NCBI RefSeq assembly: GCF_004348515.1
Contig: NZ_SMKH01000029.1
Coordinates: 1 to 42,658, forward strand
Origin: Actinomadura sp. KC345
GTDB lineage: Bacteria; Actinomycetota; Actinomycetes; Streptosporangiales; Streptosporangiaceae
Reading direction: 5' to 3'
Length of the DNA: 42,658 nt
The translations under genes and the position numbers were made by a program. Position 1 is the first letter of the stretch, and each line of letters starts with the position of its first letter. This document shows positions 15,351 through 23,484 of this stretch, in pieces. Below the pieces are notes generated by a model. The model worked only from the letters and a program-made list of their open reading frames with translations, searched no databases and was not told the DNA's origin.

Positions 15351-16855
15351 TCGAGGTGCGCGGGCTGACGGCCCGTACCGGGACGTCCGACCTGCTGCGC
15401 GGAGTGGACCTCGACGTCCGGGCGGGCGAGGTGACCGCCCTGGTCGGGCCGTCCGGCAGCGGCAAGACCACCACCGCGCTCGCCCTGCTCGGCGAGTCCG
15501 CGCCGGGCGTGGAGCTGGGAGGCGCGGTCCGGGTCGGCGGCGTGCCGGTCGTGACCGAGGACGGCGTCACCCGGGACGCGGTCGCCCTGCGCGGCGGGAC
15601 GATCGCCTACCTGCCGCAGCATCCGGGCAACGCCCTCAACCCCGCCCGCCGCACCGGCGCGGTGATCAAGGAACTCGCGGGACTGCACGGGAGCGTGACG
15701 GCCGACGAGGCGGTGCGCAGGGCGCAGCTGTCCCCGGAGAGGTCCGTGCTGCGCCGCTTCCCGCACCAGTTCTCCGGCGGCCAGCGGCAGCGCGTCGCGC
15801 TCGCGCAGGTGCTGGCCTGCGGCCCCGAGGCGGTCATCCTGGACGAACCGAGCACGGGCCTGGACACGGTGACCCGCCTCGGCCTCATCGAGGAACTCGC
15901 CGGGCTCGCCGAAGACGGGATGGCGCTGCTGCTCCTGACCCATGACCACGAACTGGTTCGTGCCCTGGCCGACCAGGTCGTCCTGCTGGAGGACGGCCGT
16001 GTCGCAAGGCAAGGCCCTCCCCAGGACGTCCTGCCCGCCCTCACCGACCCGGTGCCCGCCTCCACACGAGCCAACGAGGAACCAGCACGACTCGACGTGC
16101 AAGACCTCACCGCCTGGCTGCGACCAGGAGGACGCGGCGTGGTCCTGCACGACATCTCCTTGTCGCTGCCCCCGGGAGGTTGCGTCGCCGTGGCCGGGCC
16201 GTCCGGCAGCGGCAAGACGACCCTGGCCCGATGCGTGGCCGGACTCCACGAACGGCATCGGGGGACGGTCCTCCTGGACGGCGCCGTGCTTCCGCCGCTC
16301 CGGCGCCGCGACCGTGCGCAGAAACGCCGCGTCCAGTACGTGTGGCAGGAGGTCCGCGGCGCGTTCGACGAGCGCCGCCCCGTGCTGGATCAGGTCTCCC
16401 GCACCGCCGTCCGGCTCCGCGGGACGCCCCCGGACGAGGCCGCCGCGGAGGCCGCCGACCTCCTCGCCCGGCTGGGCGTCGCCCCGGACACCGCACGCCG
16501 CCGCCCGGCGGCCCTCTCCGGCGGGGAACTCCAGCGCGCCGCGTTCGCCCGCGCGGTCCTGGCGCGTCCCGACGTCCTGATCTGCGACGAGATCACCACA
16601 GCACTCGACGACACCGCCACGGACCTGGTGCTCACCGAGGTCGCAAGACTGCGCGCGGACGGCACGTCCATCCTGTGGATCGGCCACGACCTGGCCCTCA
16701 TCCGCCGTGTCGCCGACCGGCTCGTCGTCCTCGACGGCGGCCGCGCGGCCGAGCACGGCGATCTCGCCCGCGTCCTGGACGCACCCGGCTCCGAGACCAC
16801 CCGCCTGCTGATCCAGGCGGCACGGCCACCAAGGAAGAAGGTAGAGAAGTCATGA
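15347..16855 (+). CDS. Fused double ABC ATPase of the importer (NikD-NikE type)
   Basis: 502 residues holding two complete nucleotide-binding domains. Domain 1: Walker A GPSGSGKTT near residue 38, signature FSGGQRQRVALAQ, Walker B VILDEPSTGLD. Domain 2 from about residue 250: Walker A GPSGSGKTT, signature LSGGELQRAAFAR, Walker B LICDEITTALD, and the H-loop GHDLALI. In domain 2 the residue pair IT replaces the common PT/PV after DE, which is tolerated. The fusion replaces two separate genes and powers the permease pair. The start at ATG 15347 overlaps the permease stop; a longer frame from 15197 would run inside the permease gene. Confidence 0.93.
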   Translation: MIEVRGLTARTGTSDLLRGVDLDVRAGEVTALVGPSGSGKTTTALALLGESAPGVELGGAVRVGGVPVVTEDGVTRDAVALRGGTIAYLPQHPGNALNPARRTGAVIKELAGLHGSVTADEAVRRAQLSPERSVLRRFPHQFSGGQRQRVALAQVLACGPEAVILDEPSTGLDTVTRLGLIEELAGLAEDGMALLLLTHDHELVRALADQVVLLEDGRVARQGPPQDVLPALTDPVPASTRANEEPARLDVQDLTAWLRPGGRGVVLHDISLSLPPGGCVAVAGPSGSGKTTLARCVAGLHERHRGTVLLDGAVLPPLRRRDRAQKRRVQYVWQEVRGAFDERRPVLDQVSRTAVRLRGTPPDEAAAEAADLLARLGVAPDTARRRPAALSGGELQRAAFARAVLARPDVLICDEITTALDDTATDLVLTEVARLRADGTSILWIGHDLALIRRVADRLVVLDGGRAAEHGDLARVLDAPGSETTRLLIQAARPPRKKVEKS

Positions 16856-17619
16856 CGGAGACGCTCAGCTGGCAGACGTGGCAGGACAGCTGGGACCGCC
16901 AGCAGGAGTGGTACATGCCCGACCGCGAGGAGCGCTTCCGGGTCATGCTCGACACGGTCGAGGCCCTCGCCGGCCCCGAGCCGCGCGTCCTCGACCTCGC
17001 CTGCGGGACGGGCAGCATCACCGACCGGCTGCTGAAGCGCTTCCCCGGCGCGCGCTCGACGGGCCTCGACTACGACCCGGTCCTGCTCACCATCGCGCGC
17101 GGCCACTTCGAGGGCGACGACCGCGCGGAGTTCGTGACCGCCGACCTCACCGACCCGGGCTGGACCGACGCCGTGGACGGCCCCTACGACGCCGTCGTGA
17201 CCGCCACCGCGCTGCACTGGCTGGACGCCGAGCCGCTGCGCGTCCTGTACGGGCAGATCCGGGGCGTGCTGAAGGACGGCGGCGTGTTCCTGAACGCCGA
17301 CCACATGACCGACGAGTCCGCGCCCCGCCTCAACGCCGCCGCCCAGGCGCTCCTCACGGCCCGCCAGGAGCGCGCCAAGGCCGACGGCGCGCGCGACTGG
17401 GAAGCCTGGTGGACCGAGGTCGCCGACGACCCGGCTCTGTCCGAACTCGCCCAGCGCCGCTTCGCGATGCTCGGCGACCCCCGCAAGGGCGCCAGGCCGG
17501 TCGGCGACCGGCCCACCACCACCCAGTGGCACCTCGACGCCCTGCGCGAGCGCGGCTTCGCCGAGGCCCGCCAGCTCTGGTGCTCCCACTGCGACGCCCT
17601 CGTCGCCGCCCTCCGCTAA
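16852..17619 (+). CDS. Class I SAM-dependent methyltransferase linked to the importer
   Basis: 255 residues, overlapping the ATPase gene by 4 nt, last in the operon. SAM motif I is VLDLACGTGSITDRLL near residue 44, motif II ends in GLDYD, and VVTATALHWLDAEPLRVLYGQI carries motif IV features. The substrate is not evident. Its place in the transcription unit implies that it acts on the imported ligand or on a small chelator, as with metallophore-type systems; that is inference. Similar methyltransferases sit next to nickel-type importers in other actinomycetes to my recollection. Confidence 0.88.
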   Translation: MTETLSWQTWQDSWDRQQEWYMPDREERFRVMLDTVEALAGPEPRVLDLACGTGSITDRLLKRFPGARSTGLDYDPVLLTIARGHFEGDDRAEFVTADLTDPGWTDAVDGPYDAVVTATALHWLDAEPLRVLYGQIRGVLKDGGVFLNADHMTDESAPRLNAAAQALLTARQERAKADGARDWEAWWTEVADDPALSELAQRRFAMLGDPRKGARPVGDRPTTTQWHLDALRERGFAEARQLWCSHCDALVAALR

Positions 17620-17680
17620 CGAAGCACCCTGCGACACGAGCACGAACCGGCCCCGTCCACCTGACGGCCACCGGCGGCGT

Positions 17681-17705
17681 CCCCGGCACCGATGGCACAC
17701 CGGGG
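17681..17705. terminator. Weak terminator-like hairpin
   Basis: CCCCGG (17681-17686) and CCGGGG (17700-17705) can pair, with further outer pairing between GGCCA and TGGCC across an internal loop. It lies between the importer operon and the convergent gene at 17751. No T-run. Confidence 0.3.
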
Positions 17706-17750
17706 TGGCCGGGGCCCGCCGGGTCGTGTGCCCGCGCCGGACGGGCGGGG

Positions 17751-18374
17751 TCAGGCCTGGTCGCCGGGGAGCAGGCCGCTCGCCGTGAGGAGTCTCATCC
17801 AGCTGTCCTTGTGGCGGCCCTTACGGTCGCGCTCCCCGAGGGGACCGCTCCCCAGCACGCCCTCGACGAGCCTCGGGTAGCCCTCCCCGAGGACATGGTG
17901 GTTGAAGAACGTGACGATGTCGTCCGCGAAGTCCTCGCTGTCGATGCGCTCTTCTTCGACGTGCTTGTAGAAGAGGATGTAGTCGTCAGGGTCGACGTAG
18001 TAGGCGCTCCCGTCATTGAGGTCCAGGCGTATGGGGGCGCCGCCGTCGATGTCTTCGAGGATGTCGGCGGGGATCCCGTAGCGCTCGTAGCCGATCTCCA
18101 GGGGATCGCCCAGTGGACAGTCCGGAGCCGTCCGCCGCCATTTCCATGCGCCCGGGTTCTGTATCACGTCGGGTTGCCTGAAGCAGAAATAGTCACCCGC
18201 CAGGCAGGAGAACAACCGGAAGACCGCCGTCACCCCCTCGGGAAGCTCCGGAATTTCCTCCAGTTCCTTGGGTTCCTCGATGGTGACACCGAAGCCGTGC
18301 TCGGCCTCCGTCCGCCGTACCACCTCAAGCTTGGCCTGTATCTCTGCCAGCCCCGCGCGCATACCCGCGTCCAT
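17751..18374 (-). CDS. Unknown acidic protein (SMI1/KNR4-like possibility)
   Basis: 207 residues from ATG 18374 with GGAGG 4-5 nt upstream. The sequence is acidic and rich in Pro, Asp and aromatic residues, with FRLFSCLAGDYFCFRQPD, ADILEDIDGGAPIRLDLNDGS and FADDIVTFFNHHVLGEGYPRLVEGVLG as notable segments. The mix of LPEGV, a central beta region and a C-terminal FxNHHVLGxGYP motif recalls SUKH/SMI1-type proteins often used as immunity proteins, but I cannot confirm it. It has no signal peptide or membrane segment. It is divergent from the unknown gene at 18474, sharing about 100 bp, and the two may be co-regulated. Confidence 0.7.
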   Translation of the reverse strand: MDAGMRAGLAEIQAKLEVVRRTEAEHGFGVTIEEPKELEEIPELPEGVTAVFRLFSCLAGDYFCFRQPDVIQNPGAWKWRRTAPDCPLGDPLEIGYERYGIPADILEDIDGGAPIRLDLNDGSAYYVDPDDYILFYKHVEEERIDSEDFADDIVTFFNHHVLGEGYPRLVEGVLGSGPLGERDRKGRHKDSWMRLLTASGLLPGDQA

Positions 18375-18473
18375 CGGACCTCCGCCGCCCTATGCTGTTC
18401 TCCCATTATGGTCGGATGTCGGACATTCCGCGCCGGGATCCGGTCCGACCGGCTAGCGTGCGGGGGCGTGACC

Positions 18474-19445
18474 ATGAATTCGCGAATCATGACGAAGGCG
18501 ACGCAGGGTGCGGTTGTCGCCCATGACCTGTCCCGTCCGGTGGTCAACGGCGGCCTCCTCGAACGGGTGGCGGAGTTTCCCGCCGAAGGCAAGCCGTACG
18601 GGCATGCGGTGGCGCCCGATCTGCAATGTGCCGCGTACACGACCGACGAAGCGCTCATCTGCGTGGAGCGTGATGGTACGCCCAGGTGGCGGAGTGAATT
18701 CGGGGCGGCGCCGAAGCAGTACATGAACGGCAGGGCCTCCTGCGAGTTCTCGCAGAAGGGCGACGTGGTGTGGCTCTACCGGCCGGACCTCGCCATGAAG
18801 GGACGCGGACACACCGACCAGTGGCTCGCCTTCGACGCGGCCACGGGGAACGTCCTCGGGCAGGTCGATCTGGGAAGCGGCGGCCACGGAGCGCAGCATT
18901 TCGTCCACCCGGACGGCGAGCAGATCCTCTTGGAGGTCGGTGAGGGGCAGGAGGGGGCGCGCGTCTACAGCGCCCGGCTGGACGGCACCGGAATCGCGCT
19001 GACCGTGTGCGAGTGGGACGCGATGCTGTTCGACATGTCCCCGGACGGCAGCCGCCTGATGACGGTCCAGGACGTGCGAGGGAGCCTGCTCCAAGAACTC
19101 GTCATCCGCACGTTCCCCGGCGGAGAGGAGTGCGTCACCGTCTCGGCCGAGGCGCTCGGCTACGACGAGGACAAGTACGAGACGTTCTTCATCGGCTTCA
19201 CCGTGGGCTACCTCGACGCCGGCACCGCGATCGTCTCCGTCCGCGGCGAGCTGGCCGAGGACGAGGACGACGACGAGCCCCAGGATCTCGACTTCCACCG
19301 CAACCAGCTGGTCGACGTCCAGAGCGGCCGGGTGCTGGGGCCGATGCCCCCCGAATTCGTGGAGAGGGAGGACATCGTGCCCCTGGGAGACGGCTCGTGG
19401 CTGACCACCGGCTCCGACGGCGGCTGGTACCGCCACACGCTGTGA
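18474..19445 (+). CDS. Unknown beta-propeller-like (WD40/PQQ-type) cytoplasmic protein
   Basis: 323 residues from ATG 18474. Repeating beta-blade-like units occur throughout: AVAPDLQCAAYTTDEALICVERDGTPRW, GDVVWLYRPDLAMKGRG, DQWLAFDAATGNVLGQVDLGSGGHG, then MLFDMSPDGSRLMTVQDV and DVQSGRVLGPMPPEF. Patterns such as DAATGNVLGQV match blades of WD40/PQQ-like propellers. No secretion signal is present. Asp/Glu-rich residues (about 262-275) form an acidic loop. Function unknown; a partner role with the divergent gene is only suggested by position. Another ATG at 18489 could also start it. Confidence 0.75.
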   Translation: MNSRIMTKATQGAVVAHDLSRPVVNGGLLERVAEFPAEGKPYGHAVAPDLQCAAYTTDEALICVERDGTPRWRSEFGAAPKQYMNGRASCEFSQKGDVVWLYRPDLAMKGRGHTDQWLAFDAATGNVLGQVDLGSGGHGAQHFVHPDGEQILLEVGEGQEGARVYSARLDGTGIALTVCEWDAMLFDMSPDGSRLMTVQDVRGSLLQELVIRTFPGGEECVTVSAEALGYDEDKYETFFIGFTVGYLDAGTAIVSVRGELAEDEDDDEPQDLDFHRNQLVDVQSGRVLGPMPPEFVEREDIVPLGDGSWLTTGSDGGWYRHTL

Positions 19446-19475
19446 GGCGGGAACCGGTGGCCAGGCCCGGCCCGG

Positions 19476-20621
19476 TCAGTACTTGATCATGCCGCGGATG
19501 TTCTTGCCGTCCCGCATGTCCTGGTAGCCCTGGTTGACCTGGTCGAGCGTGTAGGTGTTGGTGACCAGCTCGTCCAGCTTGAGCTTGCCCTCGTCGTAGA
19601 GGCGCAGCAGGCGCGGGATGTCGCGGCGCGGGTTGGCGTTGCCGAAGATGCAGCCGACCAGCTCCTTGCGCTGCATCGCCAGGTCGAACAGGTTGAGCTT
19701 GACGTCCTCCTGGAGGATCGGCGCGACGGCGACCACGACACCGCGGCCGCCCTTGGCGACCAGGCTCATCATCGGGTTGATGAGGTCGCCGGTGGCGACG
19801 CCGGTGGTGAGGAGGGCCTTGTCGGCGTTGGCGCCCCAGGTCAGCTCCATGACCTTGGCGGTGGCCTCTTCGATGGACGCGGCCGAGTGGGTCGCACCGA
19901 ACTCGGTCGCCTTCTCGCGCTTCCAGTCGACCGGGTCGACGGCGATGACGTGGCGGGCGCCGGCCATGGCCGCGCCCTGCACGGCGTTCATGCCGATGCC
20001 GCCGAGGCCGATCACCACGACGCTCTCGCCCGCCTGCACCTTGGCGACGTTGACGGCCGCGCCCCAGCCGGTGGTCACGCCGCAGCCGACCAGCGCGGCC
20101 TTGTCGAGCGGGATCCAGTCGTCGATCTTGACGGCGGACGCCTCGTTGACCACGGTGTACGGCGCGAACGTGCCGGTGCAGCACATGGTGCCGAGGTCCT
20201 TGCCGCTCTTGGAGTGGTGCCGGGCGGTCATGTCGCTGATCTGCCGTCCGGCCAGCAGGACGGCGCCCAGGTCGCAGAGGTGCTGCTGACCGCGTGCGCA
20301 GGAGGGGCAGCGGCCGCAGGCCGGGACGAACGACAGGACGACGTGGTCGCCCTCCTGCAGCGAGGTGACGCCGGGGCCGACCTGCACGACCTCGCCGGCG
20401 CCCTCGTGGCCGCCGATGAGCGGGAACTGCTCCGCCCCCAGCAGCGCCGCGATCTCGTCGCTGAGCACCATGTCCCCGGTGACCACGTGCTCGTCGGAAT
20501 GGCACAGGCCGGACGCGGCGAGCTTGATCTTGACCTCGCCCGCCTTCGGATCGTCGAGCTCGATGTCCTCGATGCTCCAGTCGGTGTGCGGTTCCCACAG
20601 AATCGCCGCTCGAGTCTGCAC
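19476..20621 (-). CDS. NDMA-dependent (Zn, NAD-bound) alcohol dehydrogenase
   Basis: 381 residues from GTG 20621 with GGGAGG six nt upstream. Catalytic zinc ligands are C40 (GLCHSDEH) and H72 (GGHEGAGEV). Structural zinc is held by C102, C105, C108 and C116 in the ACGRCPSCARGQQHLC lobe. The NAD fold is VVVIGLGGIGMNAVQGA. The overall sequence, including MCCTGTFAPYTVVNEASAV and GANADKALLTTG, matches actinobacterial NDMA-dependent alcohol dehydrogenases, whose cofactor stays bound and is recycled by a small-molecule or mycofactocin-type acceptor. It would oxidise a primary alcohol in the cytosol. It is divergent from the catalase gene. No mycofactocin genes are in the window. Confidence 0.93.
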   Translation of the reverse strand: MQTRAAILWEPHTDWSIEDIELDDPKAGEVKIKLAASGLCHSDEHVVTGDMVLSDEIAALLGAEQFPLIGGHEGAGEVVQVGPGVTSLQEGDHVVLSFVPACGRCPSCARGQQHLCDLGAVLLAGRQISDMTARHHSKSGKDLGTMCCTGTFAPYTVVNEASAVKIDDWIPLDKAALVGCGVTTGWGAAVNVAKVQAGESVVVIGLGGIGMNAVQGAAMAGARHVIAVDPVDWKREKATEFGATHSAASIEEATAKVMELTWGANADKALLTTGVATGDLINPMMSLVAKGGRGVVVAVAPILQEDVKLNLFDLAMQRKELVGCIFGNANPRRDIPRLLRLYDEGKLKLDELVTNTYTLDQVNQGYQDMRDGKNIRGMIKY

Positions 20622-20903
20622 TGCTGCCTCCCGATGGAAGTGCCGGCGCCGGTTGTGCCTCATGGATACTAGAACTTGATTCGGGAAGCTAGATCTGGAC
20701 CGATGTCGATCGAGACTCGTTCTCCCGCCCACCGCACGAAGCGCTGGTCACGGCCGCGGACGCCGGTCGTGCCCGAACAACCTTGCCTGCCCTTTTGCCG
20801 ATAACCCGTTACAGGCGGTCGTTGCCGGTTAGTGGCCTGAAGGGGCGGCCGGCGGATCGCCGCGCCCCCCTGGAAGCGCGGCCGACTCAGCGTGGGAGGT
20901 TCA

Positions 20904-22955
20904 GTGGCAGGCGGCGACAACGACAAGCAGCGGCACCTAGAGCGCGACCGGGTCCGGTCGGACGGCACGAGCTACACGACCGACCAGGGCATCGGGGTGG
21001 ACGACACCGACAACTCGCTGTCGGTGGGGGACCGGGGGCCCACACTCCTGGAGGACTTCCACTTCCGCGAGAAGCTCACGCGATTCGACCACGAGCGGAT
21101 TCCGGAGCGGGTGGTGCACGCGCGGGGGTCCGGCGCGTACGGGGAGTTCCAGGTGTACGAGTCCCTGGAGGACATCACGTGCGCCGACTTTCTGTGCGAT
21201 CCGTCCCTGGTCACGCCGACATTCGTGCGGTTCTCCACCGTCGCCGGGGAGCGCGGGTCGGCCGACACTGTCCGGGACGTGCGGGGGTTCGCGACCAAGT
21301 TCTACACGCGGCAGGGCAACTACGACCTGGTCGGCAACAACATGCCGGTGTTCCCCATCCAGGACGGCATCAAGTTCCTCGACTTCGTCCACGCGGTGAA
21401 GCCGGAGCCGCGCAACCAGATCCCCCAGGCCCAGTCGGCGCACGACACCCTGTGGGACTTCGTGCAGATGCAGCCCGAGACCATGCACTTCATCATGTGG
21501 CTGATGTCCGACCGGGCGATCCCGCGCAGCTACCGGATGATGCAGGGGTTCGGCGTCCACACCTTCCGGTTCGTCAACGCCCAGGGCAAGGGCACGTTCG
21601 TGAAGTTCCACTGGCGGCCGAAGCTCGGCACGTACTCGCTGGTATGGGACGAGGTGCTGCGCGTCCAGGGCAACGACCCCGACTTCAACCGGCGCGACCT
21701 GTGGGACTGCATCGCCAGCGGCGACCACCCCGAGTACGAGCTGTGCGTGCAGCTCGTGGACGAGAAGGACGAGCACGCGTTCGACTTCGACCTGCTCGAC
21801 TCCACCAAGATCATTCCGGAGGAGGAGGTGCCGCTGCGGCCGATCGGCAGGATGGTCCTCAACCGGAACCCGCAGAACTTCTTCGCCGAGACCGAGCAGG
21901 TCGCGTTCTGCACCGCCAACATCGTGGCCGGCATCGACTTCACCAACGACCCGCTGCTGCAGGCGCGCAACTTCTCCTACCTCGACACCCAGCTCCTGCG
22001 CCTCGGCGGGCCGAACCACCAGCAGATCCCCATCAACCGGCCGGTCGCCCCCGTCCACAACGACCACCGGGACGGCTTCCACCAGCACATGATCCACGAC
22101 AGCGACACCGCCTACTCCAAGAACTCGATCAGCGGCGGCTGCCCGGCGACCGCCGCGGACACCGGGAAGACGGCGGGGGTGTTCCGCCACTACCAGGAAC
22201 GGGTGTCCGGGGAGAAGATCCGCAGGCGGAGCCCGAGCTTCGAGGACCACTACAGCCAGGCGACGCTGTTCTGGAACAGCATGGCCGGCTGGGAGAAGAC
22301 CCACATCGTCAACGCCCTGCTGTTCGAACTCGGGCACGTGGAGCGCCGCTACATCAAGGAGAAGGTCGTCGAGCGGCTCGCCAACGTGGACGGGGACCTC
22401 GCGGCGCAGGTGGCCGAGGGCCTCGGCTTCGACCCGCCGAGCTCGGCCGTCACCAACCATGGCAGGTCCTCTCCGGCGCTCAGCATGGAGAACCAGCCGA
22501 CATCGGTCGCCACGCGCAAGATCGCCGTGCTGGTCGGCGACCAGAGCGACCCGAGCGTCGTCCAGCCGGTGGTCCAGGCGCTGAGCGACGCGGGCGCGAT
22601 CTGCGACATCGTCGCCCCGCACGAGGGCACCGTGGCCACGTTCACGGCCGACAAGCAGCTCAGCGCGGCCAACTCGGTGCTCTACGACGCGGTCCTCGCC
22701 GCCGGGGGACGGGAGCTCGTCACCGACGGGCAGGCCGTCCAGTTCGTGCGCGAGGCCTTCAAGCACTGCAAGGCCGTCGGCGTGCTCCCCGGCGCGGAGC
22801 CGCTGCTGGAAGCCGCGAACCTGCCGGGAGACCCGAACCAGCCGAGACAGGGCGTCGTCGGTCCGAGCGCGGGCGACGCGTTCGCGCGGCGATTCCACGA
22901 CGCGGTCGCCGTGCACCGCCACTGGGACCGCGACCTCTCCGCCTTCCCCGCCTGA
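20904..22955 (+). CDS. katE: Large-subunit (clade II, HPII-type) catalase
   Basis: 683 residues from GTG 20904, four nt after GGGAGG (20894-20899); an upstream GTG at 20892 would put that site inside the gene. The haem catalase core has the distal histidine in RVVHARGSGAYG, the FRFVNAQGKGTFVKFHW active-site strand, and the proximal tyrosine in ARNFSYLDTQLLRLGGPNH. After about residue 530 a flavodoxin/DJ-1-like domain follows (KIAVLVGDQSDPSVVQPVVQAL, then AAGGRELVTDGQAVQFVREAF), which marks large-subunit catalases. It removes hydrogen peroxide. The symbol is used in the E. coli HPII sense. A second, small-subunit catalase lies 7 kb downstream. Confidence 0.95.
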   Translation: MAGGDNDKQRHLERDRVRSDGTSYTTDQGIGVDDTDNSLSVGDRGPTLLEDFHFREKLTRFDHERIPERVVHARGSGAYGEFQVYESLEDITCADFLCDPSLVTPTFVRFSTVAGERGSADTVRDVRGFATKFYTRQGNYDLVGNNMPVFPIQDGIKFLDFVHAVKPEPRNQIPQAQSAHDTLWDFVQMQPETMHFIMWLMSDRAIPRSYRMMQGFGVHTFRFVNAQGKGTFVKFHWRPKLGTYSLVWDEVLRVQGNDPDFNRRDLWDCIASGDHPEYELCVQLVDEKDEHAFDFDLLDSTKIIPEEEVPLRPIGRMVLNRNPQNFFAETEQVAFCTANIVAGIDFTNDPLLQARNFSYLDTQLLRLGGPNHQQIPINRPVAPVHNDHRDGFHQHMIHDSDTAYSKNSISGGCPATAADTGKTAGVFRHYQERVSGEKIRRRSPSFEDHYSQATLFWNSMAGWEKTHIVNALLFELGHVERRYIKEKVVERLANVDGDLAAQVAEGLGFDPPSSAVTNHGRSSPALSMENQPTSVATRKIAVLVGDQSDPSVVQPVVQALSDAGAICDIVAPHEGTVATFTADKQLSAANSVLYDAVLAAGGRELVTDGQAVQFVREAFKHCKAVGVLPGAEPLLEAANLPGDPNQPRQGVVGPSAGDAFARRFHDAVAVHRHWDRDLSAFPA

Positions 22956-22973
22956 CCCCGCCCCCTTCCGAAC

Positions 22974-23002
22974 GCGGCCGGTGCGCATGACGCGCCGGCC
23001 GC
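22974..23002 (+). terminator. Hairpin terminator after the large catalase
   Basis: GCGGCCGG pairs with CCGGCCGC, extended inward by TGCG/CGCG to about 12 bp around the loop CATGA. It begins 18 bp after the catalase stop. No T-run follows. Confidence 0.6.
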
Positions 23003-23003
23003 G

Positions 23004-23088
23004 TCGTCGAGGGGAGCGCGTCGTCGAGGGGAGCGCGCCGTCGAGGGGAGCGCGCCGTCGAGGGGAGCGCGCCGTCGCTGGGAGCACA
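23004..23088. repeat. 17-bp tandem repeat, five copies
   Basis: Units: tcgtcgaggggagcgcg twice, ccgtcgaggggagcgcg twice, then a diverged ccgtcgctgggagcaca. The array directly follows the catalase terminator hairpin. It is non-coding and may vary in copy number between strains. Confidence 0.85.
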
Positions 23089-23134
23089 AGGGGATTTGCA
23101 CGACCATCGCCGTGCGTGGAACGGTCGCGACCGT

Positions 23135-23154
23135 CCGCACGTTCGTCCGTGCGG
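23135..23154. repeat. Inverted repeat CCGCACG / CGTGCGG
   Basis: 7-bp perfect arms around a 6-nt loop (TTCGTC), 330 bp upstream of the sulfoquinovose gene. It may be a hairpin or a regulator site; nothing further can be said. Confidence 0.4.
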
Positions 23155-23484
23155 GTGCGCCGTTCCGGCGGCTTCGACAGGACGTGCGGGGGTCGAATGT
23201 CGGCGCGGGGACTGCCATCATGATCATAAAGAAGCAAGCGGAACGGAAAGGCCGGGTGGCGCGAGCGGGTCATGCGCGGATGGCCGCCGGGTTGAGGTGG
23301 TCGGTAGTGTGTCCGCCAGGTGAGCTTCGGTCGCATGGTGATTAGGACAACGCTTGGGGGGAACCATGCCGACCGCTTCAAGGCAGTCACACCGGCAATC
23401 CGGCCCACCTCGCCACGTTCGGGGGTGGGCGTGACCGCGCTTTCGTCCGGCCGTCGTGGCTTGAGGTAATGACAGGAGAGGTAC

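Larger units (their letters stand above)
22956..23484. other. Non-coding region, 529 bp
   Basis: No believable gene; short frames on both strands are low-complexity shadows. It holds a terminator-like hairpin (22974-23002), a 17-bp tandem repeat (23004-23088), a hairpin (23135-23154) and the leader of the sulfoquinovose gene with AGGAGAGG just upstream of its start. Confidence 0.7.

Noticed and set aside
23004-23088. CRISPR array after the catalase
   Set aside because: The 17-bp units are directly adjacent with no unique spacers.
22981-23345. Small plus-strand genes between catalase and the sulfoquinovose gene
   Set aside because: They translate the tandem repeat and low-complexity DNA and have no convincing ribosome binding sites.
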